A DNA stretch of 64,000 bases, taken from the NCBI RefSeq assembly GCF_022539315.1, contig NC_066315.1, positions 23,225,649 through 23,289,648 of the forward strand, written 5' to 3'. Made by a program: the position numbers and the translations under genes. This stretch comes from Serinus canaria. Lineage: Eukaryota; Chordata; Aves; Passeriformes; Fringillidae. The notes under the pieces were generated by a model, which was given only the letters and a program-made list of their open reading frames with translations, was not told where the DNA came from and did no database searches. This document shows positions 36,661 through 50,495 of this stretch, one piece after another (the first letter of the stretch is position 1; each line of letters opens with the position of its first letter).

Positions 36661-39600
36661 AAATGTAGCCATGTCCCTTCCAAGGATCCACATGCTCTGA
36701 TGATGGGCAGAGACTTTTTAGTAGAAATTATCCAAGAAATGAGGTGTGAGTATAAAAGGTTGCGAAGGACATAGGAAAGGTGTTAAGGACACATGAGCAA
36801 CTCCCTAAGAAGTAATTTGTAATTCAGATAGAACAAGCTTTCGCTTTTGGATCTGAAGTGACCTGGTACATCTTATCTGAAAATCAAGATGTATCTGTGA
36901 ACTGTGGGACTGTGCACTACAGCTGAATTTTAATTTGGGTGCAGAGATTTAGGCTCTTCCTCTAGCCCCGAGAAAATTTAAACCAATTAACAAGATCTCT
37001 TTTGCTGCAGTGTAGCCATCTCTATTCATTTCAGATATGAGCCATCCGATTTTACAGCTACAAAGGTGGGGACAGCTGTGTTTGAAGACTTGGAAGTAAT
37101 GGAGAGAATTGCTTAATACATGATGTAAAGTAACACTTCCAAGTGAAATCAACCAAAGTTCAAAGATTTTTTTTCAATGAGTGCTTTGAAGAAATACCAA
37201 CTCAGGAACTATTTATGTTACCAGAAATAGTGAAGTAGGGGCTGCATGAAAAAGTTTATATGCCATTGCCCATTCATGAGCAAAATGAAACATCATATCC
37301 AATATTCATAGTAAAATAGTTTCAGTGAGAATATAACCTGTGATAGTGCAGCTCCACATGATCAGTCTGACATGGTTTTCTTTCCAGAATATTTGCAAGA
37401 ATTCGCTGAAACCTTTGTTTATTTACAAGATTTCCACCAAAGCTAGTTTAAATAGACATTTTTCAAAAAATATTTCCAGAAACATATAGCAGCCATCTGC
37501 AGGCAAGTTTATTTCTGAAAAGCCATTTATGAATTTACATCCAACATAAATAAAGAACTGTTAGGCAATTAAGCTGGAAAAATGTGCATTTTTCAGACAG
37601 AAAATAAACATTTGTTTCCAGCCAGTTGATGTACAAGTACCACAATTTAAAATGTGAAAACATAACTTTCTGCACTCAATGTTGAGACTGACTTTCTGCT
37701 TTAAAAACAGAATGTCTAAGTGTTCTTGATGATATGATTTTTTTAATTCTTCTCCATGTGGAAGATGCTAATCTTCCTCATGACTTAAAAGTGATCTTCA
37801 CCACAGCTTTATTCTTATCATATATGCAAGACCTTCTTAATGAGCTGTGCCCTGCCACACTTTTTTAGGCAAATGCCTGTTTCAAGTCAAAGAGAATTTT
37901 GCTTGAATGTCCTTGAAAAAGGACTTTAGGACTAAGTGTAATTCCTGGAATTATTTACCTATCACCTAGGGATATAGGGAAAAATGTAACTTTATTTTAG
38001 GCTGCAAATGCTTAGGTAGAAAGCACTGAAGAGTACTATAGTTTTGCATCAGTCACTCTATTGTAAATTTTCCTAACAAGCCCCAGTTTTCATCACTTTC
38101 CTCAGCTAGTTCTTTTGGCCTGAAACAGTTTTCCCTTGTTTCCATCCTTGCTGATATTCTCTATATTTTATACTCTACATACTTGAAGAACATCCAGCTA
38201 TTCCTTCAGCTATACAAGACTTAAAATAATGTAACGATATTTATTTAGCCAAAGATCTGATAAGATATCTTTGGAATAGGTTAGGCAGAAACTATTTGGC
38301 TTTAAAATATTGTGAAAGTTGTGAAAGAAAAGAATGAGATAGTTACAAGCCATACTATTTTCTAAGGTATGTATGAGGTCCTGGTCCAGCAGTAGATCAG
38401 AAGATTACTTTTCTTATCTATGTGAAATCCCACTAGCATTATTAACAGGAAACTGCATTAATGCATTTCTTAAAATTAGTCTTAGAGTTACACAGGCTTG
38501 GGTATTCTTCTGGGATTACAAAATAAGTGACCAATGAAGAATGTGACACAAGACTGTTAATTTTTCATTCACTTGGATAACACTGCATTTCTTGTGCACA
38601 GGAAAAATATGGTGGCACAAGTATGTTGGTCCTGCTAAAGAAAAAAGTTATAACATAGGTTTTTGGAAAATTATTTTCCAGTAAATAATACCTAAAGATT
38701 GCTCTTATGCTCTAAGATATTAAAGATGAAAAGAATAAAAACATTACAAGTTTTTTAACAGTAGAATTTAGGTGTGGTTCCCTGATCTGCTCATGGAATA
38801 AAAATGTGTGTGGAAGGAGTGAGCTAATGGTTACTGAGCTGTGCTGTCCCCACTCCCTAAAATCTCTAACAGCATTAGCAGTTCATCCACATAATTTGAT
38901 CTCTTATTTAATCTCCATAGTATTAACTTTCACCCACACTAATATTTATATAGTCTTTGGTATTTACCTAGTTGTACTGTACATTTTGTTTTAGAGAAAG
39001 GAATGGATGTGGAGGGCAGGTTCAATAGTGTCTGTGGCACAGTATGATCTACATGCACACCCTGGCTACACAAGTCCCTATACAGCTGCTGAGTGCCACT
39101 ATCAGCAAGTTAAATAAGAATAAACCTTTTGCTATACTTGCCCTGTATCATATATATGTACCCTAACTAGTCAAAATTGTTCACCATCAGAAGGAGGAGT
39201 CTGTGCTAGCTGGGTTTGCGTTTATATATTAAAATTTAAGAATTTAAGAATTCTTAAAATTTAAGAATTTTTATATTCTTAATGTTTGCATTCTCATGGC
39301 CCTCATCACAGCCTCAGCTACAGGTCAGGACCCCCTCCACTAGATACTGTATGAGAAGAACATTCCTGTCCAAAAAGACCTAAAGTAAAAAGTGGAATGT
39401 ATATACTTTGTCAGAGAGGGGCACAGAAACACCAAAACAAGTAAGAAGCTATTTGCTCTCTACATAGAGAACAAAACCAACAAATCTATTTCAAATGTTG
39501 TCTAACTTCTGCTCTCCATTCCCTCTGTGTACTGAGAGGGATGCAAAGTAACCCTGATGTTGCAAGTCATATGCACTGTAAAATGAATTTGCACCCCTTG

Positions 39601-40913
39601 CCTCTGGTTAACAGGACACAGGTCTCTGCACCATGAAAACCATAAGCTGTGATGTCTGAGAGAATGACAATGCTGCAACAATAGGTGGAATACAAACTCC
39701 AGTTCTAAAGCCCATGAGCTGCAACACAAAGGCCACCTGTGACAGAAACTCTCCTAGGGACACCTGAGAGTGTTCAGGTAGTAGGAGCCAGAGTCCTACC
39801 ACCTGAGAGATTTGCAAATCAAGATGATGGAGGCATCACTCCAACCCAGAAACTGAGACAACTGTGTCTTACCTGTGAACTATGGTAGAACATCACAACC
39901 TTTGGTCTCCATTATCTTCAAAGAAGAGTTTACTCCATGTCTGTGCAAGCATTAAACTCACACACACACACATAACTTTTATTTCCCTTTAAATTATTTT
40001 CCTTATGACAGGCAAGGTGAATTTTAACCTGTATGGGAGCTCAGCAGCACAACAATGTGCAGAAAAGTCAGTTCCTAGATGCACAACAGGCACGTAGGTT
40101 CTTGAACATCTATCTCTCAGGTATCTAAATCCTCACTGCAAACCACAGTAAAGTCAAGCTAATAGTCTCCTGATGCTCCACTATTCCTCGTAAATTATTT
40201 TCTATATAGATTGCAGTAAAAGGTTTCCTAGAGTCAGCTAGTCCCAGAGTCCTCAGTAAAAAGGACTAGAGACTCCATGGATTACTTCCTTGCTAAATGA
40301 GATTTAAAGTACTACTGCCTCATGAACATATGCAAAGTGAGACAAAACCTTCCATACCTTGAAGAGAGATTTTTTTTTTTTAATCTGGAAAGTTGTCTGT
40401 GCACAAAGAAAAAAAAAAGGATAAAAAAAGAAAAATTAAAAGAAGCAGAAGTAGAAAAAAGTATAAAAAGTAGAAGTAGTAGAAGAGAGGGAAAGGGCAA
40501 AAAAAGAAAAATTAAAAGGAGAAAAAAGTAAGTAGAAAAAAGCAAAGAAATGAACCCATATTTAAGCTTTACATTTTGCATTCCTTAAGAATCCTTCTTA
40601 TTTAAACCAGACTTAGGAAATGTTGCTGTAGTTTCAGACTGTAGAGCAACAATTTGCAATGCTAAAGATATTTCCTTTTGGAGTACTAATCCAGGATCTC
40701 TTTTTTTTTTCTTGATTTAAGAATATTTTAATTGGAAAGATTATATTTTTTTTAGTTCACTTAAGCAAGCAGTTTTATTCTAAAATATCTAGATTTTCTG
40801 TTAGCACTGTTAACTACTTCATCTTCCTTCCTATGCACATACACGTCATGTCTGGAGCAAAGATAAATAAGAACCACATGTTCCATATAAACATTTAGAT
40901 GCTTTGCATATAG
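36661..40913. other. no supported gene
   Basis: AT-rich DNA. Low-complexity pieces include overlapping TTTAAGAATT repeats (about 39226-39285), a (CA)n run at about 39958-39974 and a strongly purine-rich tract at 40405-40550, whose lysine-rich open frames are artefacts. Confidence 0.5.
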
Positions 40914-41104
40914 ATGGTGCTTAGCTGGAACAACTATAAAGGAATAATCCAAAAGGAAACAGTAGGTGAAAGACTCAGCATTTTAGTAAGAGAGCAGGAA
41001 CATAAGCAATTAATCATTAATGTGGTAAAAGAAGTGGAAGGCAATAGGAGGAGGAAAGTAGTTACTACAAGAGTGGAAAAGGTTTGGTTAAGCTTACAGT
41101 CAAG
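40914..41104 (+). other. weak exon candidate
   Basis: ATG at 40914 follows a CATATAG acceptor-like end. The frame stays open for 63 codons to TCAAG|GTGAGC. The translation is rich in K, R, E and V and is not recognised. The acceptor tract is poor and the DNA is purine-rich, so chance is the simpler explanation. Confidence 0.15.
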
Positions 41105-41539
41105 GTGAGCCTCACCCAACGATACCTTGAGTCTTGTCTAAAATACACATCCAGGGCTACTCTCTGCCTTGATGGAACCGGTGTCAAGTACTAAACATTC
41201 ATTTCCCATAGATATGAGTACGAGGAGAATTTGTCCTTTCATCACTCCATAAATGCACTGGATGTATTGTTTACATTTCAAGTGTTCAGAATCAAAGACA
41301 ACAATATAACTCAAGATTAATTACATCTGGTAAAACGCAGAGTAACTCTCCTAAAGTAAACGCTGATACTTAATTTTGTTGAGTAAACTTCAATAGAGTT
41401 ACATAGATTTATCATTGTGTAACTCAGATCAAAAGCTCATTCAGTCAAAACCAGTATCAGAGTGAGTAGTGCCAGACTTGTCAAGCCTCATACTTCACAC
41501 ATGAGACATTCCTCTGGCTCCATCTTGCTCTCTTCAATG

Positions 41540-41830
41540 TGGTGTTTCTGTCTCAGGCGACCACACAACAGCTCCTCAGCTTCCCTCCAGATCTGGGATC
41601 CAACATCAGGTAGATGAGTTTAGATTGCTGACAAATCCTGTTTGGCAGACAGGGCACGGGGTGAGTGGGGAGGGATGCTGGAGCACGCTCCACAGCCGGC
41701 AGCGGTTGGTCTGGAGGGAGACCCCACACTCCGAGTCCTGCAGGTAGGCAGCAGGTCCCCAGCTGCAGCCTCACTCTACTGTCTCTTTCCCCACATGGCC
41801 CAAGCCCCACATTCCCTCTAAAAGCAGAGC
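41540..41830. other. GC-rich pocket in AT-rich DNA
   Basis: G+C is sharply higher than in the kilobases on either side. The pocket has a canonical four-run G-quadruplex motif (41652-41674), a few CpGs and a CAG|GTAGGC donor at about 41743. No repeat family or gene is recognised. Confidence 0.5.
41652..41674 (+). promoter_or_regulatory. G-quadruplex motif
   Basis: Four G-runs of 3-4 bases are separated by loops of 3, 5 and 1 bases (GGGCACGGGGTGAGTGGGGA, then GGG). This fits the usual intramolecular quadruplex pattern; whether it folds in the cell is unknown. Confidence 0.6.
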
Positions 41831-44800
41831 ATTCCTATAAAAGCAAAACTGAGCTCCTAACCTCAATAACAAAAGTATGTAACGGAAATAACTTCAGTGA
41901 TTCTCATTATAATGAACAGTTTTCTAAACAGAAACATAGGTTTACAGCTAAGGTGTCTTAACATTTTGTGGGACATGACAGTTCATAACTATTGCATTTT
42001 TCATTGTGATCACCACAGTGATGATCTATAAATTCAGTGGATAGTTTCTGTGAAATATATTTTCCTCCTAAAAAGAAAATAAAAGAAAACTAAATACTGT
42101 ACACTGCTAGAGAATGTTAAGTGTGTATTCTTTTTATTTTCTATACTTGCAGACACATCCTGGCAAAAAAAATGAGAGGCAAATGAGAAACAAAATTTTC
42201 TGAGAAGGGCAATCCCTGTACATTACAAAAACATAGATCACAACTTCTTCAGTTCTTATGATGCATTTAAAAAAAGACTGCTGCTTTCTGAAAATTTTTG
42301 CAAGATCTACCTGATTAGTGGATATTCCATTGTTCATTAAATTACTAACCAAAATATTCCTTTATAGCTAAACCAAACCATCGAATAATAGTAGTCTCTG
42401 GTTAAAGTCCTACTTTTGATTTTGATTTGCAGAGGTAGTCCAGCTACTTTGAGTTTATTTCCTACCAATGGTGAAAAAAAAAAAAAAAAGACAATGACTT
42501 TCAAGATTTTACTTGTTCCAGGCTATAAAAAGGTTAAGATCCAGATTCTGTCTCCATTTTGCCAGGTCTGGGAACAATGGGGGCTGGGAGACAGAGTAGG
42601 AGGTCAAAAAACAGTGAACTTCAGTGACTCTTTTACCTCCATCTTTCATCCATTATCTTCATCACCCACATGAAATTGTCTTTTAAGGATAATTAGGAAG
42701 CAGTTTAGTTTAGAGCAGTCCTGTGACTGTCCTAAAACAAATGGTTAGAAAAAGACTGATAGAAAATAGCTTCATTTTTTTTTTCTGACATGGAAGCACA
42801 TGGGACAATGAAAAATATACAGAATTAAAACCAGAGAAAGCTAAAATTTCCTGGCTCTTAGTTCTGTCTGAAACCTCTTATTCCTCATTCAGACACAGAG
42901 GGACGTCAGAGCTTCATTCAAAATAAATCTCTAATGGGATTCTCTACCAGATAAGGGTATAGGTTCTTGAACTACAAATTAAGAAGTAAAAGTCACTGAA
43001 TTTCACCAATGATCAACTTTTCAGTTCACTATCAATAATATAAAATAGATTGAAAAAAATTGTTTGAATCTCAGTGATAATGAGTCTTTCTTGAATCCTC
43101 CTAAAATAAGCAAACAAACAAAAACAACTTTTGAGGAAAAAATACTTTGTTCAACTTTTTTCATTTCAGGGTTCTTCCCACTCTTGAAACAAAGAAAAAG
43201 GTTCAAGAGGATGAAAAGTTACATTTCAGGCAGCATCTCACTGATGTTAACCTAATCTATCAACAGTCTGGGAAATATGCGACTTGACAAAGGGAAGCAG
43301 ATGTGCTCTTAATCCTCCTAAAGCAAACTATGGGATGGGTATCCTCAATCATCCAGAATGGTTTTTCTGGTGCCCTTATGTCTCTTGGTAAAGGCTGAAC
43401 AGAGTTATTTGTCATGGAATCAGACCTTCACTTGGGATTTGTGTACTTTTTAGTTCTTTGATCAAATGTCTCATATTTTACCTTTACTGAACCTCCATGG
43501 ACTTTTGAAGATAATCATTGCTTTCCATTTTTCATCAGAGAGAGCTACTGGCATGAGCAATCATCCCTCTCTGCAAGCACTTCTCTTGAAATTAGGAAGC
43601 CACTTGCCTAGCCTACTGACAGGCAAATAGGATACAGTAGGTGCCAGATTCAGGCTTTTTTCCAAAGAACAGTTGTTAAATCTTTGCTACTTCATGTTGA
43701 TTGGAAGCTTGATTAATCTTTCACAGATGAGATCCAAAAGAGGTGAGAAAACACCTTCAAAGCCAAAATGGAAGTAGTATTTATTACACCTTGTTTGTGA
43801 CCAAGATACCATGGTTTGTGTAACAGAGTGTGCAGACAGCAGTCACTGAGCTCTGCCTGGCACTCTCTCCAGCACTGTGTATATGACAGGCTAAGGCATA
43901 GCAGCCAATTTTTGAGACAGGAAAGCTGCCTTTACCAGTTTTCAGTGAGACTAATTTCCTGCTTCATGAGCATGTAAAGGAGAGAAAGCACCATCCTTTG
44001 TTGATGAAGCCAGATGTCCAACCCAAAAGTCTGAAAGGAATACACCTGGTATTTAAACACAATATGCACAATGAACCCAATTCCTTTGGCTTTTGTAGGA
44101 AAAGTAGAGAGCAGATCAATGCAGTCATCAGTGAACAGCATTATCATGAAGAGAGTATGAGCTAGGGTCAAATCAACAGTCCTAACTATGTTATCAGCAA
44201 TTTTCTCTGAGACTAGAGTGCCCTTTATCATTATCTATTCCACAGATTTATCAGAAAAAGAAGAGAAATACACAGAGTATTCTTCACTGCAGCAAACCCT
44301 AACTGACTTGTAGCTACTGCTCTAAACACCACCAAAGCCAGGACAGAGTCATACAGAATTTTGGAAGTCAGTAAATGGTTCATTTCCTCTGTACACAGTG
44401 CCCTTGGCAAAACAGTGTGTGCAGGGCAGTATAGCAACCCTCTCACCTTGACTGAGAAAGTAGCGTAGCCTTTGTTGGAACCTAAGCTCCTTTACAAGAT
44501 ATTTAAAATTTGGTGTATTGGATTGATCACAGGACAAGGCATTATGCAACATCACACAAAGAACCATGAGTCCTTTGCATGTAGGAAAATCAAAACAAAG
44601 GGCAAGAAATTATTTATCAATACCACATAATGAGGCAGACAGAGGTGTGACTGAAATACAGGTCTCTTGCCACCCAGATCCATGTGAAAATTGTGAGGCT
44701 GCAGTTTCTACAATCACAGTATTTAACCTCTACATATCTCATTCTCTTCCAAAGTAAAACAATATGCCACAAGACTTTTTCATCTTCAATTTTTCATTGA

Positions 44801-46640
44801 CATAACTGGTGTGCCTAGTATTAATAGCACACTTGGAAAATATAAAGTACTCTGTAGACAGCAGCAAAAATATTAATAGTTAACTGCTTGGTTATATACA
44901 GATGGAACTAAAATATGGAATTAAACTGCTACAGACATCTTCCTCAGAGGCAATACCACAGGAGCCTTCCAAAGCCCAGACTAGCTCAGATAGTTAACAC
45001 AAATGAACTTGTTCTGTGACACTTTGCAACTCTGGACCTGGACGTTAGTGAACCATGATTTGACAACCTTTTTTATGCAGCAGAATTGCTCATTGACAAA
45101 AAGCAGTATTTTATTGTGCTAACTACAGAAAATGGGTTGTTTTGTATAAAACTGACCTGTGATACAGGAGTCCTGGATCCAGCTGCCATCTCTACGACAT
45201 ATTCGTGTAGGACCTTGAGCTAGTCAATTGCTCTTTCCACTCCTCAGCTCCCCCTATGTAGCAATTTCACCAGCAAAGCCTCTGGGATTGACAAAGGAAT
45301 TGGTGGAAAAAAATCTACAATAAGTATTGTAGATTGTATATAGCTATCAGGGTGTAAGTGATACAAAATCCATGGCTCTCTATCTTCTAGACAGAAAATG
45401 TATGCAAGTATTCCATTTTGCAAAGTTAAAAATTTCATCTGGTTCTATTTAACATTTTCTTAAGCATCCAATTTTTTCTTTCCCTTAGCTGCCAATGTTT
45501 TGTGATTAGAAAACATTTTGTTCTCAAAGTCTTGCCATGCTTTCATTGCCATGTTTTTATGAACTAAGTGACAGAGGAGATAAATGAAGGCTCATCTGTC
45601 CATGGTTGGAAAAAAAAGAAAAAAGCAGTTAAAAATTTAACAAAAGAGCATAAAAATGAGAAAGACAGATGATTACTTAGTGGTTACTTCCATTAAGTGA
45701 TTTTGAAGGATGAATATTTAAGGAAAAAATTTTAAAATATTGTTTCCCCTGAATTGTTTGATTTTTTTTAAGAAATAAAATCACACCCCTTTCCCCATCA
45801 ACTTTAAATTCCATATATGACCCCCTAACCAATTATATAGGCACAGACAATGCCAAGGAATATAATCTGGTACTGTAGGTGTAAGCCATGATGAATATAA
45901 AGACTGCAGTAAAAGTTTGAAATCATTCAGTAGCCATAAAACTAAAATCTAAGTTGTACCTTGTTTACTGAATTCCCAAAAGTCAAAATATAGCCTCTTT
46001 TACCTAAACAAGATGTACCCATATATTGAATACACTCTCAGATTAGCTACTCACTGTATTTCACAATTTAGCGCCGGTGTTTGGACTAAATTTTAGTGTT
46101 GCACTCACCCCACCTAGCTGCAAACTGCAGGAAGGCCAGCTAGACAAAGACAAAACCAGCCTTATGGAAAGGAGTGCAAATCTAATTTAACTAAAAGACA
46201 GAATGTTATTTTTTACAGAAATAAAGCTTGCAGCATTTTGAGTTGTGCTCTCTCAGTACTGGTTAATAACTCACTGAGAGTATATTCTATTGTGTGTTAC
46301 TAACACAGTTGCAGCACTTCTATATTTTACAGAAAATCTATCTCACAAAAGCATTCTTAAAGGTGCACACTGAGTGGCACACTGAGAAGTTTAGAAATTT
46401 AGAAAGTAAAATTCTTTAGGAAACAGAAGTAATTTATTTAGTTTGCATGCACTATGTTTCAAACTTTTATCTACCTTCCCCTATGGAAAACAAACCAAAA
46501 CCAGATCAACAACTTGATGATCTCAGTTCTCATCTGCTTACACAGCAGCACTCCATGTCCTCTGTCTGTCTCAGTCTCCTTGAGAACCACACAGTCCTTG
46601 CCCCCAGGCACATGGGGGGAAGGCTCCCCTGCCCACTCTA
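41831..46640. other. no supported gene
   Basis: AT-rich DNA with short unrecognised open frames and A/T runs only. Confidence 0.5.
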
Positions 46641-46715
46641 CAGAATCACAGATCACAGAATATTCTGAGTTGGAAGGGACCCAATAGGACCATCACAGTC
46701 CAACTCCCAGTCGAG
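46641..46715 (-). mobile_element. CR1 3' tail, very short
   Basis: CAGAATCACAGATCACAGAA followed by TATTCTGAGTTGGAAGGGAC and GTCCAACTCC is the 3' end of an avian CR1 of a different subfamily from the 13-kb copy. Only about 75 bases can be recognised, as in a severely 5'-truncated insertion or an eroded copy. Confidence 0.82.
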
Positions 46716-49700
46716 TTTTAGTAAAACTTTGATTTCCAGACAATGCTTCTTGCTAAGAAAGAATTTAACAGAGCTGCCCTTTCCCTTGTCCCATTTGTCC
46801 TCACTGCCACACAAAGGGAATGAGTTGATACAGAGCGGAGGAGAAGGGAACAGAGAGCTCAGCAGAAGACTTGAGAATGAGCATGGTTAGAACATCTGCA
46901 GGAATAGGACTTCACAGGTAAAAAGGGCTCAGGAGTAATGGGCACACTGGCAGGAAGCCAGGGTACAAAACAACTGGGTTTGTAAAAACTAGTTATATAT
47001 TTACTTCTGCCTAGTAAAAGGTTGTCAGAGTTTCCTGTGCTTTTGTAGCACATTATTGGTCATTTGTAGATGGCATAAAGAAGAAATCATCCACATTGAA
47101 ACAAAATTCTGTGGGGGAGGGAGGAGGTAAGTGGAAAGGGATGGAATCCCTTATATTCAGTTAATAAACTGTAAATACATAGTTTCAGATAAAAATTTAT
47201 TAAATAACAATCAATACTAAAAGCATTCTTTTTTGTACTGAAAAGCTGCCTTTTGTAAAAGAAGAGATAACCTAATGAGTTGCTCTGTTTAGAAACCACT
47301 GAAATTTCTTTAAAACCTTTTCTTGTACATTAAAGAGAGGCCCATATTTAGGATTCAGCCAGCAGTTAAACAGGACCTATTGTCCATTGCATTTTAAAGA
47401 AAACAACCGATAAAGAGGGAAGCTCAGTTTAGGTAGGGGATCCAATCACAAGCTCCATAGCTGAAAAAGAGCTTGCTGACAGTGAGAAAAAGCAGAAACA
47501 ACCTGTAGAAATCACATCTCCAGAAATTCCCTTAAATGTGATAATGGGTGTAGCCTGGTGGTCTGTACAAGTGAGAGAGAGCAGAGAAGCAGGAAATCAG
47601 GGAAGAAGATAAAACTATAAACCAGCAAACTGCAATGAGTTCCACATAGAGCCTGAGTAAGTAAAATGGCTATTGCTCTTACTTTTGGGAAAATTTCACC
47701 TTTAAGGGGGCTAAAGAACTGATAGTTTTATTATTCATTATATTTTTTTCTAAAATCTGCTAGCAGTTTCTTTGTTATTAATGGTAGTTGCAATACTAGA
47801 GCCACATTGGCTTGCTTATACGTGCTGTGCCATGAAAAGTCAGCTGAGTCCCTCCAGCCTGTCTCAGGAGTGAACTCGTACTGTTGTTAACAAGCAGGGG
47901 TCTAGGGGTCTGTAACTGCCTCACTTCCCCTCATGTGTGAAGATCTCATAAAAGCCTCCTCTCTCAACACTGGTGATTTCTGCTTCACATCAGCCCTGAA
48001 AATTTCTTCTCCTACAAGCCCTGAGCTAAATGAATTAATAGTGCACTCTTTACTTTCTTGTTTAAATGTGGATTTTGGAAGCTTAGGAGAAAAACAGAAC
48101 TCAACGAGAACCACATCTTTTATCATGAATAACCATATTAGTTCCTCATCCTATTCTCTCACTATTGATTGTTTCCATAATATAAGGAATCACAAAGAGT
48201 CAACTCTGATTGCAAATTCTTTGGGATAGTGTTCTCATTTTTGTTAAATAGCTGCTTTGTTTTAGGAAGGAATATTACAAATTAGAATTATCATGAGCCT
48301 TTAACAAAGTACAGACCCAGCACTCTTAGTCAAAGGTGCTGTTCTTCCCTGGGATGTCGTGCAAATTTACACAACTTGATCAAATTGAGCACTGAGAGCT
48401 AAAAAAACTAAAATAGTTTTCAGTTTCTTGTACAGATATAACAGAATTTCAGCTGGTGGCAATTCTCCTCCTGTTCCCCATTTCCTCCAAGTGAAACAAC
48501 ATTTTTAAAACAAATAATTTTAAGGGAGCATATGGCATATAAAAAAAAATGTCTAGAATATCAAAAGCCCCAAGTAATTTTTATTTTGACTGCCAAATAA
48601 AGTTTTAAAATTTCTTTTTGGCTTTGCATACAAAGGAACTATTGTGAGACTTTTAGCGGCACTTTTTCTGTGTCCCCTTCATCTTAGAAAAGTAGCATTT
48701 AATCATTAAAAGACTTTTAAAAATACCATAAACATAGAATTTGTGTGCCAGTGTTTCAGCTCTATCAACATGAAACATTTGGAATTCCTTTTGCCCTCAG
48801 ACTTTAAGTCATCTCTGGCAGGAGCCACTGAACAGATCATTTTGCTTGTTTTGCCCTGGTTCCCAACACCTCAGCTAATCTAGAACCTTTTTAACCCATT
48901 CCTTTGGACAGAAGGTTGCAGGCAGCCTCATTAAGGGAAGTGAGATCTGGATTTCTTGTTCTGTTGCAACTGCATTGTCAAGGACCAATCTCAGATAGAA
49001 AAGTTCTATCTTAGAAGATATTTTGTTCTAAGACTGATTTACAAGTAATAAATTTTCAGCTGCCTTGCCATATTTGGGTCTCTTCTTATATTTTCTGATT
49101 TCAGATGGTGTCAGGAAGAAGCTGATTGTGCATTGATTTGACTGCAAAATCAGGATATTGCTTTTTACAAGGATTCTACTCTCAACATCTTACAACAAAG
49201 GCTGTGTGCCATTCACACATATCATTCCTAACAATAGCAACAATTCCTAACAATGTTTGTCAAAATTGAGACATGTTATTTTTTCACAAACTACCATACT
49301 TTTAAAAATTTTATTGTATTATTGCTCTTTCTAGCGTGGGGAAAAGAAATAAAAATAAAATTAAATTAGCACTACCCTCCTGAGGGAATCTTTTAGGTAC
49401 AACTGATGCCTCTCTCTGCAGTAAATTGGATCCTCCTGAATAGCTAAATATATATCTAAGATCATCTGGTAGCAGAAAGGATTTGCACTCCTATAGCTCA
49501 TGCCTGCACATTTCCTGTGTATGAATACATGACCTCCCACTATGCAGTATAATGAATTCAAGCCACAGACACTGCCATAAGATAGATTATCTTTTTTAAT
49601 TACCTCTGTTACTGGGCTCCCAGGGCATCAGGCATATAAGAAGCTTAACAAACACTGAAATGTCTACAAATAGTAATAAGTCCCAAGACAAGTCCAGGTC

Positions 49701-50113
49701 AATGTCTAAAGTGTACTAAAAGCTAAGACATCTACTTAACTGAAGTATCCAAACTAAAATAAGTATTTCTGTCATCAGCAGCCTCCCACAAAGTGCATAA
49801 AACTCTGGTAGGATATTGAGGTCAGTCTCACCTCTAAATTTGTCAACATGTATATAAATTCTCTTCTTTAGTACAGAGGAAAGAGCAGTATTCTCATTTC
49901 TGTTGAGAACAATTTCTTTAGAAGGAAACTTCTAGAAGTTCATACAAACTGAAGATTCTAATGCAATTACTACTTTGGGAGCTCTGTGCTTACTCATCTT
50001 TCTCTCAAATCCAGATCCAAAAGTATTTTCAGTGAAAGACACAATGGCTGATCTAGACCAAATGGACCTTATTCATAAGGTTGCTTCCCAGAAACAATGT
50101 GTTTCTTCATATT
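46716..50113. other. no supported gene
   Basis: AT-rich DNA without recognised repeats. A GAG|GTAAGT donor at about 47127 has no good partner. Confidence 0.5.
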
Positions 50114-50495
50114 TGTTTTGGGGTTGAGTTAATTTTATTCTTAGTAGCTCATATAGTGCTGTGTTTTGGAGTTAGTGTGAGAGTAAATTTGGTAATTTTT
50201 GTGAGAGTAATATTTGGTATTTTTATTGTTGCTAAGTAGTGAAAACATTAGTGTGTCACCAACTTAATCCCTAAGTCAAGGACTTTGCAGTTTCCCATGC
50301 CCTGTCAGAGAGCAGCTGCACAAGAAGGTGGGAAGGGACACATCCAGGACAGCTGACCTGATCTGAATAAAGGCACATTCCATACCGCAGAACGTCATAT
50401 CCCACTATATGAACTGCAGGGAGTCAGCAAGGAGCTGCAGATCGCTGCTCAGGGATAGGCTGGTGATGAGCAATTGTATCACTTGTTTTTCCTGG
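50114..50495 (+). mobile_element. ERVL-type avian LTR remnant
   Basis: The blocks TGTTTTGGGGTTGAGTTAAT, TAGTGCTGTGTTTTGGA, TTGTTGCTAAGTAGTG, AAGTCAAGGACTTT, GACAGCTGACC, GATCGCTGCTCAGGGA and TGAGCAATTGTATCACTTGT occur in the order known from the common avian ERVL LTR family. The TATA region is degraded (CACTATATGAAC at about 50403). The 3' third, with the polyadenylation signal, is missing or unrecognisable. No coding part is attached. Confidence 0.78.
50177..50224 (+). repeat. 24-bp tandem duplication inside the LTR
   Basis: Two adjacent 24-base units each begin GTGAGAGTAA and end in ATTTTT or TATTTTT, differing at about three positions. It lies in the U3 part of the LTR remnant. Confidence 0.85.

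Noticed and set aside
36422..36691. 89-codon minus open frame
   Set aside because: Mostly formed by the near-palindrome; no independent coding evidence.
40322..40531. Lysine-rich open frame
   Set aside because: Translation of a purine-rich low-complexity tract.
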